Below, piece by piece: positions 10,951 through 18,544 of a DNA stretch of 38,639 nt. The DNA is from Erysipelotrichaceae bacterium (GTDB taxonomy: Bacteria > Bacillota_I > Bacilli_A > RFN20 > CAG-449): positions 1,204 to 39,842 of the forward strand of contig SVBA01000016.1 in assembly GCA_015059095.1 (NCBI GenBank). The letters are read 5' to 3'. Each line of letters starts with the position of its first letter. Positions within the stretch are counted from its first letter, which is position 1. A model generated the notes under the pieces. That model ran no database searches, was not told the origin of the DNA, and was given only the letters and a program-made list of their open reading frames with translations. Position numbers and translations under genes: made by a program.

Positions 10951-11880
10951 TTATCTCCCCCTTCTTAACAATTCATTTAATCTTTCTTCAAATTCATAAG
11001 TAGAGTCATAACCAGTCTTCTTTAATTTATAGTTAGTAACAGCTACTTCAATAATGTCACAAATAGAACGTGCTCCGCTTACTGGAATAGTAATCATTGT
11101 AACTTTTTGACCCAAGATATCAAAAGTACTAGCAGTAGTACCTAATCTTTCCAAATCTTCAACAGAATTCATTTTAACTAATTTAATAACTAAATCAATT
11201 TCCATTTGGTCGGCAATCGCATTAATACCAAACATCTTACTACAATCGATAATACCAATACCTCTTACTTCAATCATGTTGTGAAGTAATTCTGGAGCTC
11301 TACCAATTAATCTATTTCTAGTGAAAGAAATATCAACACGATCATCTGAAACTAAATGATGACCTTTTTTAACTAATTCAAGAGCAGTTTCTGATTTACC
11401 AATACCAGATTCACCAGTAATAATAACACCAGTTGAATAAATATCTAATAAAGTACCATGAATAGAAGTTTGAGGTGCTAATTCATCAGATAAATAATTC
11501 ATTAAATCTACCATCATATCATTTGTTCTTCTTGTCGATTTAAAAATTGGAAAGTTTTTCTTCTTTGCAATTTTTAAAACTTCCGGATTACAATCATTAT
11601 TACCGCAAATAATACAGCCAGGACATTGTTCAACAAATAAAAAATCAAAAGCTAAATTCAATTCTTCAAGAGTCATTTGTTTAATGTATGCTGTCTCTTT
11701 ATTTCCAATTAAAATCAATCTTTTAGAACGAGGATAACCAAAGAAACATGCTAGTTCTAGACCTGGTCTATTACAAGCGATTTCAGTGATTTGTTTCTTC
11801 ATCGCACTCCTATCCCCATTTAGCCAAATTAAACCAAAGTGATTAGCTATATTTTGAATAGTTACTTCTTTTTTTCTCAT
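10951..11880 (-). CDS. hprK: HPr kinase/phosphorylase
   Basis: Bifunctional enzyme that phosphorylates, and dephosphorylates, the regulatory serine of HPr/Crh, driving CcpA-type catabolite control. The 309-residue protein has conserved His141 in TSIHG, a Walker A loop GESGIGKS (156-163), the following SDDRV acidic pair (179-180), and the second signature EVRGIGIID (about 204-212). The N-terminal domain contains four cysteines in a tight cluster, C86-x2-C89-x2-C92-x4-C97, where relatives I know usually have a simple PCIIV-like strand. Its likely partner is the HPr-like protein at 23205. It is followed directly by lgt, the common Bacillota order. Confidence 0.95.
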   Translation of the reverse strand: MRKKEVTIQNIANHFGLIWLNGDRSAMKKQITEIACNRPGLELACFFGYPRSKRLILIGNKETAYIKQMTLEELNLAFDFLFVEQCPGCIICGNNDCNPEVLKIAKKKNFPIFKSTRRTNDMMVDLMNYLSDELAPQTSIHGTLLDIYSTGVIITGESGIGKSETALELVKKGHHLVSDDRVDISFTRNRLIGRAPELLHNMIEVRGIGIIDCSKMFGINAIADQMEIDLVIKLVKMNSVEDLERLGTTASTFDILGQKVTMITIPVSGARSICDIIEVAVTNYKLKKTGYDSTYEFEERLNELLRRGR

Positions 11881-11942
11881 ATATATTCACCTTCTTTTTT
11901 TAAAGTTTATCATTAACAAGGCATAATAGTAAAGAAGATATA

Positions 11943-14792
11943 TTATCTTCCCATTCTATTTTTATCACGAATCAATATTTTCTTTAAATATTGACCAGTA
12001 TAAGAGTTTTCAATTTGAGATATTTCTTCAGGAGTACCTACTCCTACAATAGTTCCACCATTATCTCCACCTTCTGGGCCTAGATCAATTAAATAATCTG
12101 CACATTTAATAACATCTAAATTATGTTCAATAACCAATACAGTGTTTCCAGTAGAAACTAATTTTTCTAATACACCCAATAACTTCTTAACATCATCTAC
12201 ATGTAAGCCAGTAGTTGGTTCATCTAAAATATATAAAGTTTGACCAGTAGATCTTCTTTGAAGTTCATATGCAAGTTTAACTCTTTGAGCCTCTCCGCCT
12301 GAAAGAGTAGTAGAACTTTGCCCTAATTTCACATATCCAAGACCAACATCAACTAATGTTTTAATTTTACGATAAATCCCTGGCAAATTTTCAAAGAAGT
12401 ACATTGCCTCTTCACTAGTCATATCTAATACATCTGCAATAGTTTTTCCCTTATATGTTACTTGTAAAGTTTCATGATTATATCTTTTACCTAAACATTC
12501 ATCACAAATAACATAAACATCAGGCATAAAATTCATACTAATTCTTTTTACGCCATCACCTTCACATTTTTCACATCTACCGCCCCTAACATTAAATGAG
12601 AATCTAGACTTTTCAAACCCTCTTGATTTAGCCTCAATAGTAGATGCAAATAACTCTCTAATATCATCAAATACACCAATATAAGTTGCAGGATTACTTC
12701 TAGGAGTTCTACCAATTGGTTCTTGAGAAACATTAATAACTTTATCTATATTTCCTAATCCTAAAATTTCTTTGACTTCTCCTGGTTTAACTTTTGTACC
12801 ATTTAATTGTACTTGAATAGTTTTATATAAAGTTTCAGTAACTAAAGATGATTTACCACTTCCAGAAACGCCAGTAACACAAGTAAAACATCCTAAAGGA
12901 ATATCAACATCTACATTCTTTAAGTTATTACATTTAGCACCTCTAATTTTAATAAATTTACCATTACCTTTAGAACGTTCTAAAGAATAAGGAATAAATA
13001 ATTCACCCTTTAAATATTTGCCTGTAATTGAATTTGGATTATTAATTACTTCACTTGGTAAACCTTGAGCAACTATTTCCCCACCATGCACTCCTGCCCC
13101 TGGACCAATATCCACTAAATGATCAGCAGCAAGCATAGTATCTTCATCATGTTCAACAACAATCAATGTGTTACCTAAATCTCTCATGGTTTTTAATGTA
13201 GAAATTAATCGATCATTATCTCTTTGATGTAAGCCGATTGAAGGTTCATCTAAAACATAAAGAACACCAGTTAATCTAGAACCAATTTGTGTTGCTAGTC
13301 TAATTCTTTGAGCCTCTCCTCCTGAAAGAGTCATCGCCATTCTAGATAATGATAGATAATCTAATCCAACATCAACTAAAAATGAAACACGATTGTGAAT
13401 TTCTTTAATAACTAAATTACCAATATTATTTTGTTCTTCATTCAAAGAAGAAGGTAACTCTTTAATAAAAGTTAATAAGTTCTTTAAAGACAAATTACAT
13501 AATTCATGAATATTTAATCCATTAACTCGAACACTCAATACTTTTTCATTAAGTCTAGCTCCTTTACAAGCTGTACATGTAGTATCTTCCATAAAATTAG
13601 CATAATAACCTCTCATAAATTCCGAAGTCGTTGTCATATACATTCTATCAACATGATTTTTGACTCCTTCAAAACCAGTACGATTATTTACATTACCAGA
13701 AGAAGACTTAATTTGGAATTTAATTGGCTCAGGAGAACCATACATTACAATATCCTTTTGTTCTTTAGTTAATTTACGATATGGCATATCCATTGGAATT
13801 TTATAATGATTACAAATATAAACAAATTCTTGCCACTCTAAATTTAGTGATCCAACTATATTTTTATAATAGACAATCGCTCCTTGATTAATAGACAGAT
13901 TTTCGTTTTGAATTAATAAATCTGGATTACATTCTCTTTTAATTCCTAAACCGTTACATTCTGGACATGCACCTAAAGGAGCATTAAACGAAAAAAGTCT
14001 AGGTTCTAATGGAGGAACAGAAAATCCACAATGCTTACATGCTTGTTTATCGCTAAAAAGTTCCTCTTTTTCTCCCATTTTAACCATTACATAACCATTG
14101 CCAACATCTAAAGCTGTTTCTAAAGATTCATATAATCTAGAATCGCTATCTTCTTTTAAAACAAGACGATCAACAACTATATCAATCCAGTGTCTAGCAT
14201 TCTTTTCTAGTGGTTGTAATTCAGAAAAACGGACAATATCTCCTCTATCAATTCTTACTCTTTCAAAACCTCTATTTTGGAATTTTAATAATGTTTCTTT
14301 ATGAGTTCCTTTTTCATTTATAACAATAGGGGCAAATATAAAAATTCTTGTTCCTAATTCATTCTTTTTAATAATATCAACCATTTGTTTAGGAGTAAAT
14401 TTAACAATAGGTTCATGATGAGTTGGACAATATGGAATACCAATTCTAGCATATAATAATCTTAAATAATCATAAATTTCAGTCACTGTTCCAACTGTTG
14501 ATCTAGGGTTATGTGATGTTGTTTTTTGATCAATTGCAATCGCAGGAGAAAGGCCTTCAATTGAATCAACATCAGGTTTATCTGCATTACCTAAAAATTG
14601 TCTAGCATAACTAGATAAACTCTCAATATATCTTCTTTGTCCTTCATTAAAAATCGTATCAAAAGCAAGAGTAGATTTACCACTTCCAGAAACACCAGTA
14701 AATACTATTAATTTATCTTTAGGTATTTCTAAATTAATATTTTTTAAATTATTTTCTCTCGCTCCTTTAATAATAATTTTATCTTTTGTCAT
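11943..14792 (-). CDS. uvrA: Excinuclease ABC subunit A
   Basis: Damage-recognition ATPase of nucleotide excision repair. Full length at 949 residues. It has two ABC modules, with Walker A loops GVSGSGKSTLAF near the N-terminus and GVSGSGKSSLVTE near residue 640, two LSGGEAQR signatures, and two zinc modules with CxxC pairs (CKHC/CPEC and CEKC/CDEC). The start has AGGTGAT upstream. uvrB and uvrC are not in the window. It heads the block uvrA-hprK-lgt-trxB; a 62-base gap before hprK leaves room for an extra promoter, but none is clear. Confidence 0.97.
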   Translation of the reverse strand: MTKDKIIIKGARENNLKNINLEIPKDKLIVFTGVSGSGKSTLAFDTIFNEGQRRYIESLSSYARQFLGNADKPDVDSIEGLSPAIAIDQKTTSHNPRSTVGTVTEIYDYLRLLYARIGIPYCPTHHEPIVKFTPKQMVDIIKKNELGTRIFIFAPIVINEKGTHKETLLKFQNRGFERVRIDRGDIVRFSELQPLEKNARHWIDIVVDRLVLKEDSDSRLYESLETALDVGNGYVMVKMGEKEELFSDKQACKHCGFSVPPLEPRLFSFNAPLGACPECNGLGIKRECNPDLLIQNENLSINQGAIVYYKNIVGSLNLEWQEFVYICNHYKIPMDMPYRKLTKEQKDIVMYGSPEPIKFQIKSSSGNVNNRTGFEGVKNHVDRMYMTTTSEFMRGYYANFMEDTTCTACKGARLNEKVLSVRVNGLNIHELCNLSLKNLLTFIKELPSSLNEEQNNIGNLVIKEIHNRVSFLVDVGLDYLSLSRMAMTLSGGEAQRIRLATQIGSRLTGVLYVLDEPSIGLHQRDNDRLISTLKTMRDLGNTLIVVEHDEDTMLAADHLVDIGPGAGVHGGEIVAQGLPSEVINNPNSITGKYLKGELFIPYSLERSKGNGKFIKIRGAKCNNLKNVDVDIPLGCFTCVTGVSGSGKSSLVTETLYKTIQVQLNGTKVKPGEVKEILGLGNIDKVINVSQEPIGRTPRSNPATYIGVFDDIRELFASTIEAKSRGFEKSRFSFNVRGGRCEKCEGDGVKRISMNFMPDVYVICDECLGKRYNHETLQVTYKGKTIADVLDMTSEEAMYFFENLPGIYRKIKTLVDVGLGYVKLGQSSTTLSGGEAQRVKLAYELQRRSTGQTLYILDEPTTGLHVDDVKKLLGVLEKLVSTGNTVLVIEHNLDVIKCADYLIDLGPEGGDNGGTIVGVGTPEEISQIENSYTGQYLKKILIRDKNRMGR

Positions 14793-14825
14793 AATACATC
14801 ACCTTTAATAATTTATTTTACCATA

Positions 14826-14848
14826 TTTTGTTATCTAATATAACAAAA
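14826..14848. promoter_or_regulatory. Inverted repeat upstream of uvrA
   Basis: TTTTGTTAT (14826-14834), five bases, ATAACAAAA (14840-14848) form a perfect 9-bp dyad about 35 bases before the uvrA start. It does not match the B. subtilis LexA box (CGAAC-N4-GTTCG). It may be an operator, or a different damage-response box of this lineage. Confidence 0.4.
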
Positions 14849-14861
14849 CATTAAAAAACAG

Positions 14862-14891
14862 AAAAAAATCTCCTAAGCGACACCTAGGAGA
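14862..14891 (-). terminator. Terminator of the aldehyde dehydrogenase gene
   Basis: Minus strand TCTCCTA (14885-14891) pairs with TAGGAGA (14869-14875), followed by seven T (14862-14868), directly after the stop at 14898. Confidence 0.85.
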
Positions 14892-14897
14892 CAATTA

Positions 14898-16280
14898 TTA
14901 TTTTAATATTGATTTAAGAATTTTTAAGTTTTTCTTTTTATTATATGGCTGATAACGTAAAGGTAAATCCAACCATGTTTTTCTATCCATAATATTTTTT
15001 TCATAGGAGAAAGCATTAAATCCGTCTTTCCCATGATATACTCCCATACCACTTTCTCCAACTCCACCAAATCCTAATTCACTGCTAGAAAGATGAACTA
15101 CTACATCATTAATACATCCTCCACCATAATTAGTTCTTGATGTAATCTTATTAATTTCTTCTTTAGATTCACTAAATAAATAAAGTGCTAATGGACGTGG
15201 TTTACTTCCTAAATTATGAATAACTTCATCTAAAGAGTTATAAGTTAATATTGGTAAGATAGGACCAAATATTTCATCTTCCATTACTTTATCTTCATAA
15301 GTAACATTATCCATTACAGTAGGAACAATTTGTAAAGTATCTTTATTAACCTTACCACCTACAACAACTTTATCTTCTAATATTAAATCCTTTAGTCTTT
15401 CAAAATGTTTTTCATTAATAATTTTTCCATAATCTTTATTTTCTAAAGGATTAATTCCAAATTGTCTATTTACTTCATTTACAATTTCTTTTACTAATTC
15501 ATCTTTAATCGATTCATGAGCAAGTATATAATCAGGAGCAACACAAGTTTGACCACAATTTAAAAATTTACCAAATACAATTCTTCTTGCTGCTAATTTA
15601 ATTTTAGCGTGATTAGTAACAATACAAGGACTTTTACCTCCTAATTCTAGTATCGAAGGCGTTAAATTTTCAGCAGCTTTTCTTAATACTTCTTTTCCAA
15701 CGCCTTGACTACCTGTAAAGAAAATTAGATCAAACTTCTTTTCTAGTAATGCAGCATTTTCTTTTCTTCCACCAGTAATAATTCCTACATATTCACTAGA
15801 AAAAGTAGATACAATTAATTCTTCAATCACTTCACTAGTTTTAGGAGAATATGCACTTGGTTTTACAATACAAGTGTTACCTGCTGCAATAGCATCAACT
15901 AAAGGATCAATAGTTAGTAAAAATGGATAATTCCATGGACTCATTATTAATACATTTCCGTAAGGAGAAGGCTTTTTATAACTCTTAGATGGAATCTGTA
16001 CTAAAGGTGAAGATACTCTTTTTATTCTAGAAAGCTTTCTAACATTTTTTATCATATATGTAATTTCAGACAATACCAATCCTACTTCACACATATATCC
16101 TTCATATTCGCTCTTGCCTAAATCAATAGTTAATGCATTCAAGATTTTTTCTTCATTATTTTTTATCGCGTTATAAAGTTTTTTTAACATATTAATTCTA
16201 AATGTAACATCTAAAGTAATACCTGAATTAAAATATTCTTTTTGTTTTACTAATACTTCATCTAATTCATGAATTTTCAT
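14898..16280 (-). CDS. NAD(P)-dependent aldehyde dehydrogenase, class-3-like
   Basis: Oxidises aldehydes to carboxylic acids. The 460-residue protein has the full catalytic set: Asn117 in SPWNYP, Glu212 in LELGGKSP, and Cys246 in NCGQTCVAPD, plus FTGSQGVG (188-195) of the cofactor site. Its short length and C-terminal arm resemble the class 3 / YwdH group rather than the 480-500-residue classes. The substrate cannot be read from the sequence. ATG 16280 has GGAG 7 bases upstream. It is a single gene with its own terminator; the neighbouring regulator at 17123 is separated by another terminator. Confidence 0.9.
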   Translation of the reverse strand: MKIHELDEVLVKQKEYFNSGITLDVTFRINMLKKLYNAIKNNEEKILNALTIDLGKSEYEGYMCEVGLVLSEITYMIKNVRKLSRIKRVSSPLVQIPSKSYKKPSPYGNVLIMSPWNYPFLLTIDPLVDAIAAGNTCIVKPSAYSPKTSEVIEELIVSTFSSEYVGIITGGRKENAALLEKKFDLIFFTGSQGVGKEVLRKAAENLTPSILELGGKSPCIVTNHAKIKLAARRIVFGKFLNCGQTCVAPDYILAHESIKDELVKEIVNEVNRQFGINPLENKDYGKIINEKHFERLKDLILEDKVVVGGKVNKDTLQIVPTVMDNVTYEDKVMEDEIFGPILPILTYNSLDEVIHNLGSKPRPLALYLFSESKEEINKITSRTNYGGGCINDVVVHLSSSELGFGGVGESGMGVYHGKDGFNAFSYEKNIMDRKTWLDLPLRYQPYNKKKNLKILKSILK

Positions 16281-16342
16281 AATATTTCTCCTTCTTTAGT
16301 AAAAAAATATTAACATATATTTTTAAAAAATAAAACTACAAG

Positions 16343-16367
16343 AAAAAAGGAGAATGTCTAATTCTCC
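16343..16367 (-). terminator. Terminator after the XRE membrane protein gene
   Basis: Minus strand GGAGAAT (16361-16367) pairs with ATTCTCC (16349-16355) around a five-base loop, followed by six T (16343-16348). Confidence 0.85.
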
Positions 16368-16376
16368 TATTAATAA

Positions 16377-17123
16377 CTAATCATCTTCTTCAATATCTTG
16401 ATAATATGCATCGATAACATCTTGTTTTGGATTAGTCTTATGCTTCATTATTAATCCTGCGATTAATCTAAATAAAGGTACACTTAAGAATATCACCCAT
16501 AATGGATGCCATAAATTAAAAAACATACCTAAAGCACAATAAATAGATGCGGCTAACACTTCATATTGAAAAAGATTAATATTCTTTCTAGCAATCATAT
16601 TAACAATACTAGAAGGAACAGGAATTAAAATAAATAAGAACCAAAAATGAGACCATCCGTTATTTAAAGTAAATCCTAACACTAGATAAATAGCAGTAAA
16701 TAATATCGCAGATATAGACATAACCATATTATCTATTACTTTAATCTTTTCGTTCCATTTCAATACATCCTTAATAGTTAAATCGATTTTATTATTTTCA
16801 TCATAAATAACGCTAGCCTCATCACCACCCAAAATCACTTTAGTAGAAGAATTAAGAATAATTTCTTTTTTTAAATCCTCTTCCTTAACGACTTTATTTT
16901 CTTCAATTAATGATATTGCTTCACTACCATTTAATAACTCATCCAATGAAATATTATAAAGGGCTGCTAATTGAATAAGATTATCAGTATCTGGAGAAGA
17001 TTCGCTTCTTTCCCATTTAGACACAGCTTGTCTTGATACTCCTAATTTATATGCTAATTCTTCTTGTGATAAATTGTGTGCCTTTCTTAATTCACATAAT
17101 CTGTTTGCAGTTTTTATATTCAT
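16377..17123 (-). CDS. XRE regulator with C-terminal membrane domain
   Basis: A 248-residue protein. Residues 6-62 form an XRE helix-turn-helix with recognition helix SRQAVSKWERSES, followed by a linker of about 60 residues and then about four hydrophobic segments (roughly 130-225). It is therefore a DNA-binding protein tethered to the membrane. The signal it senses is unknown. The start is fixed by AGGAGG before ATG 17123. Two dyads upstream (17167-17189 and 17196-17210) are candidate operators, the second shared with the other XRE gene at 18433. It is a single-gene unit closed by the terminator at 16343-16367. Confidence 0.8.
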   Translation of the reverse strand: MNIKTANRLCELRKAHNLSQEELAYKLGVSRQAVSKWERSESSPDTDNLIQLAALYNISLDELLNGSEAISLIEENKVVKEEDLKKEIILNSSTKVILGGDEASVIYDENNKIDLTIKDVLKWNEKIKVIDNMVMSISAILFTAIYLVLGFTLNNGWSHFWFLFILIPVPSSIVNMIARKNINLFQYEVLAASIYCALGMFFNLWHPLWVIFLSVPLFRLIAGLIMKHKTNPKQDVIDAYYQDIEEDD

Positions 17124-17166
17124 ACTTGTTTCCTCCTACACCATCATTAAATCAAAAACAAAGTAA

Positions 17167-17189
17167 TCAAACTACCAATTCTAGTTTGA
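17167..17189. promoter_or_regulatory. Inverted repeat upstream of the XRE membrane protein gene
   Basis: TCAAACTA (17167-17174), seven bases, TAGTTTGA (17182-17189): a perfect 8-bp dyad about 45 bases before the ATG at 17123. It is a likely operator for autoregulation, by position only. Confidence 0.45.
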
Positions 17190-17195
17190 AATAAG

Positions 17196-17210
17196 GCAAC
17201 TTTAGGTTGC
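17196..17210. promoter_or_regulatory. GCAACTT dyad, first copy (candidate XRE operator)
   Basis: GCAAC-TTTAG-GTTGC is an exact 5-bp dyad. A closely similar 15-mer (11 of 15 bases identical) lies at 18485-18499 before the other XRE gene, whose recognition helix (SRQLVSKWENG) is nearly the same as that of the gene downstream here. Confidence 0.45.
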
Positions 17211-17295
17211 ATTTATATTTTATTACTGCAATCAAAATAAAACAATATTTTTTAAAAAAGTATTAGTTTTTCGCTAAAAACTCAACAATTATATT

Positions 17296-17329
17296 ATAAA
17301 AGGTGAGCCTAGGGGATAAGACTCACCTT
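17296..17329 (-). terminator. Terminator after the repeat protein gene
   Basis: Minus strand AAGGTGAG (17322-17329) pairs with CTCACCTT (17300-17307), followed by TTATAAT. The T run is short but the stem is 8 bp and lies just after the stop at 17334. Confidence 0.7.
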
Positions 17330-17333
17330 AGTT

Positions 17334-17984
17334 TTAGTTTTCTTCTTTTTTAGAAATAATATACTTAAATACTCTTTTTACATCTTGACTATCCATAAAT
17401 GGATAAAGATGATCTATTTGTACTTCTTGATAATTTCCTTTAATATATTCATCCACCAAAGAAGATAAACATTCTTTAGAAATAAAAGGGGCTAAACAAA
17501 TAATACTTTGTTTTGATTTATTATTGTCTTCTAAAATAAATTTATTAAATAGCTTATCGCAATCTTTCTTTTCTAAAAATGGAAAGACACTAACTAAACT
17601 AACATATTTATATTCTTCTTTATTATTTAATATTTCTTCCACAATTTCATATGTATCTTCTTTATTCATAAACGGTAAAGCACCTATTAATTTATTTGAT
17701 TTTGATCCACTTTTCATCGAAAATAAATTCCCAAAATCAAAATTAAATCCTTTACCATTAAAGTTTAAATGGATGTTTTTATTTTTTAAGTCTTTAAGTT
17801 CTTCTTCTAATTCTTCAATTTCTTCTTTTGCTTCTTCTAACTCTTCTAGAGCATCTTCAAATTCATCTTGTTCATCTTCATCAGTAAAGACTAATTCTTC
17901 TTTATTTTCATATTTCAATGCGTCTTCAAAACTAATTTCTTCAAACACTACTTTATTATCTATCATTACTTTCTTTAAAATCAT
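17334..17984 (-). CDS. Coiled-coil protein with four PF repeats, partner of an XRE regulator
   Basis: A 216-residue soluble protein whose family I do not recognise. Residues 30-68 are an acidic, Glu/Leu-rich coiled coil. A short Phe/Gly patch (about 72-85) follows, then four repeats of about 32 residues, each beginning with a PFM/PFL/PFI signature: ALPFMNKEDTYEIV, VFPFLEKKDCDKLF, LAPFISKECLSSLV and LYPFMDSQDVKRVF. Each repeat has an acidic or Cys position then a hydrophobic helix, suggesting a small helical solenoid. It starts two bases after the stop of the XRE gene at 17987, so the pair is co-translated. It may be the regulator's sensor or partner; that is inference. Confidence 0.7.
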   Translation of the reverse strand: MILKKVMIDNKVVFEEISFEDALKYENKEELVFTDEDEQDEFEDALEELEEAKEEIEELEEELKDLKNKNIHLNFNGKGFNFDFGNLFSMKSGSKSNKLIGALPFMNKEDTYEIVEEILNNKEEYKYVSLVSVFPFLEKKDCDKLFNKFILEDNNKSKQSIICLAPFISKECLSSLVDEYIKGNYQEVQIDHLYPFMDSQDVKRVFKYIISKKEEN

Positions 17985-17986
17985 AT

Positions 17987-18433
17987 CTATTTATCCTTTC
18001 TTAAATAATTTTGTTCTCCTATAGTAAGTTTAGGTATTAACTCAGTTAAATCGCATTTAATTTTTCTATCTTTAATTTCTCTTAATATCATCATTCTTTC
18101 TACAGGAGATAATTGATAGAAAACACTAGGTATATCTACAACTAAATTACCATTTATTATTTCATTAATAACAAACAATCGTTCATGACCATGAAAAATA
18201 TCATCCGGATTAATATCTATTTCATCATTCAAACATAATAACTCATCAAAGGTAACATGAAACATTTTACATAAATCCAACAAGACGTCTATTGAAGGAA
18301 CGCCTGTTCCATTTTCCCATTTAGATACTAGCTGTCTAGATACAAACAAAGCTTCTGCTAGATCATCTTGAGTTAAATTTTGTTCTTTACGATATTTAGT
18401 AATCTTCATACCTACTTTAACAAAATCTATCAT
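17987..18433 (-). CDS. XRE regulator heading a two-gene operon
   Basis: A 148-residue protein. Residues 9-66 are an XRE helix-turn-helix with recognition helix SRQLVSKWENGTGVPS. The C-terminal 80 residues include PSVFYQLSPVERMMIL and TELIPKLTIGEQNYL, whose P-x-hydrophobic plus acidic pattern loosely resembles the repeats of the protein encoded downstream, hinting at a shared fold. ATG 18433 is preceded by AGGAGG at 8 bases. The GCAACTT dyad at 18485-18499 lies about 52 bases upstream and is a candidate operator. The ligand is unknown. Confidence 0.8.
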   Translation of the reverse strand: MIDFVKVGMKITKYRKEQNLTQDDLAEALFVSRQLVSKWENGTGVPSIDVLLDLCKMFHVTFDELLCLNDEIDINPDDIFHGHERLFVINEIINGNLVVDIPSVFYQLSPVERMMILREIKDRKIKCDLTELIPKLTIGEQNYLRKDK

Positions 18434-18484
18434 TCTTACTTCCTCCTATATCTTCATTATAAAAGAGTAGATAATAGAAATCAC

Positions 18485-18499
18485 GCAACTTATAGTAGC
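18485..18499. promoter_or_regulatory. GCAACTT dyad, second copy (candidate XRE operator)
   Basis: GCAAC-TTATA-GTAGC, an imperfect dyad matching the 15-mer at 17196-17210. On the minus strand its AAGTTGC overlaps a possible -35 (TTGCGT) of the XRE operon. It also sits within 25 bases of the nifJ terminator. Confidence 0.45.
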
Positions 18500-18503
18500 A
18501 AAT

Positions 18504-18526
18504 AAAAAGGCCCACCGAAGTGAGCC
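18504..18526 (-). terminator. nifJ terminator with TTCG loop
   Basis: Minus strand GGCTCAC-TTCG-GTGGGCC (18509-18526), seven pairs with one G-T, followed by five T (18504-18508). It is a classic strong intrinsic terminator. Confidence 0.92.
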
Positions 18527-18544
18527 TTATATTAATTACTTAAA

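Noticed and set aside
12548-12733. Minus-strand 61-codon frame inside uvrA
   Set aside because: An alternate frame within a strongly conserved gene; no independent support.
17524-18024. 166-codon plus-strand frame rich in Ser/Leu
   Set aside because: It is antisense to the coiled-coil protein gene and arises from its GAA/GAG-rich codons; it has no ribosome site and no family.
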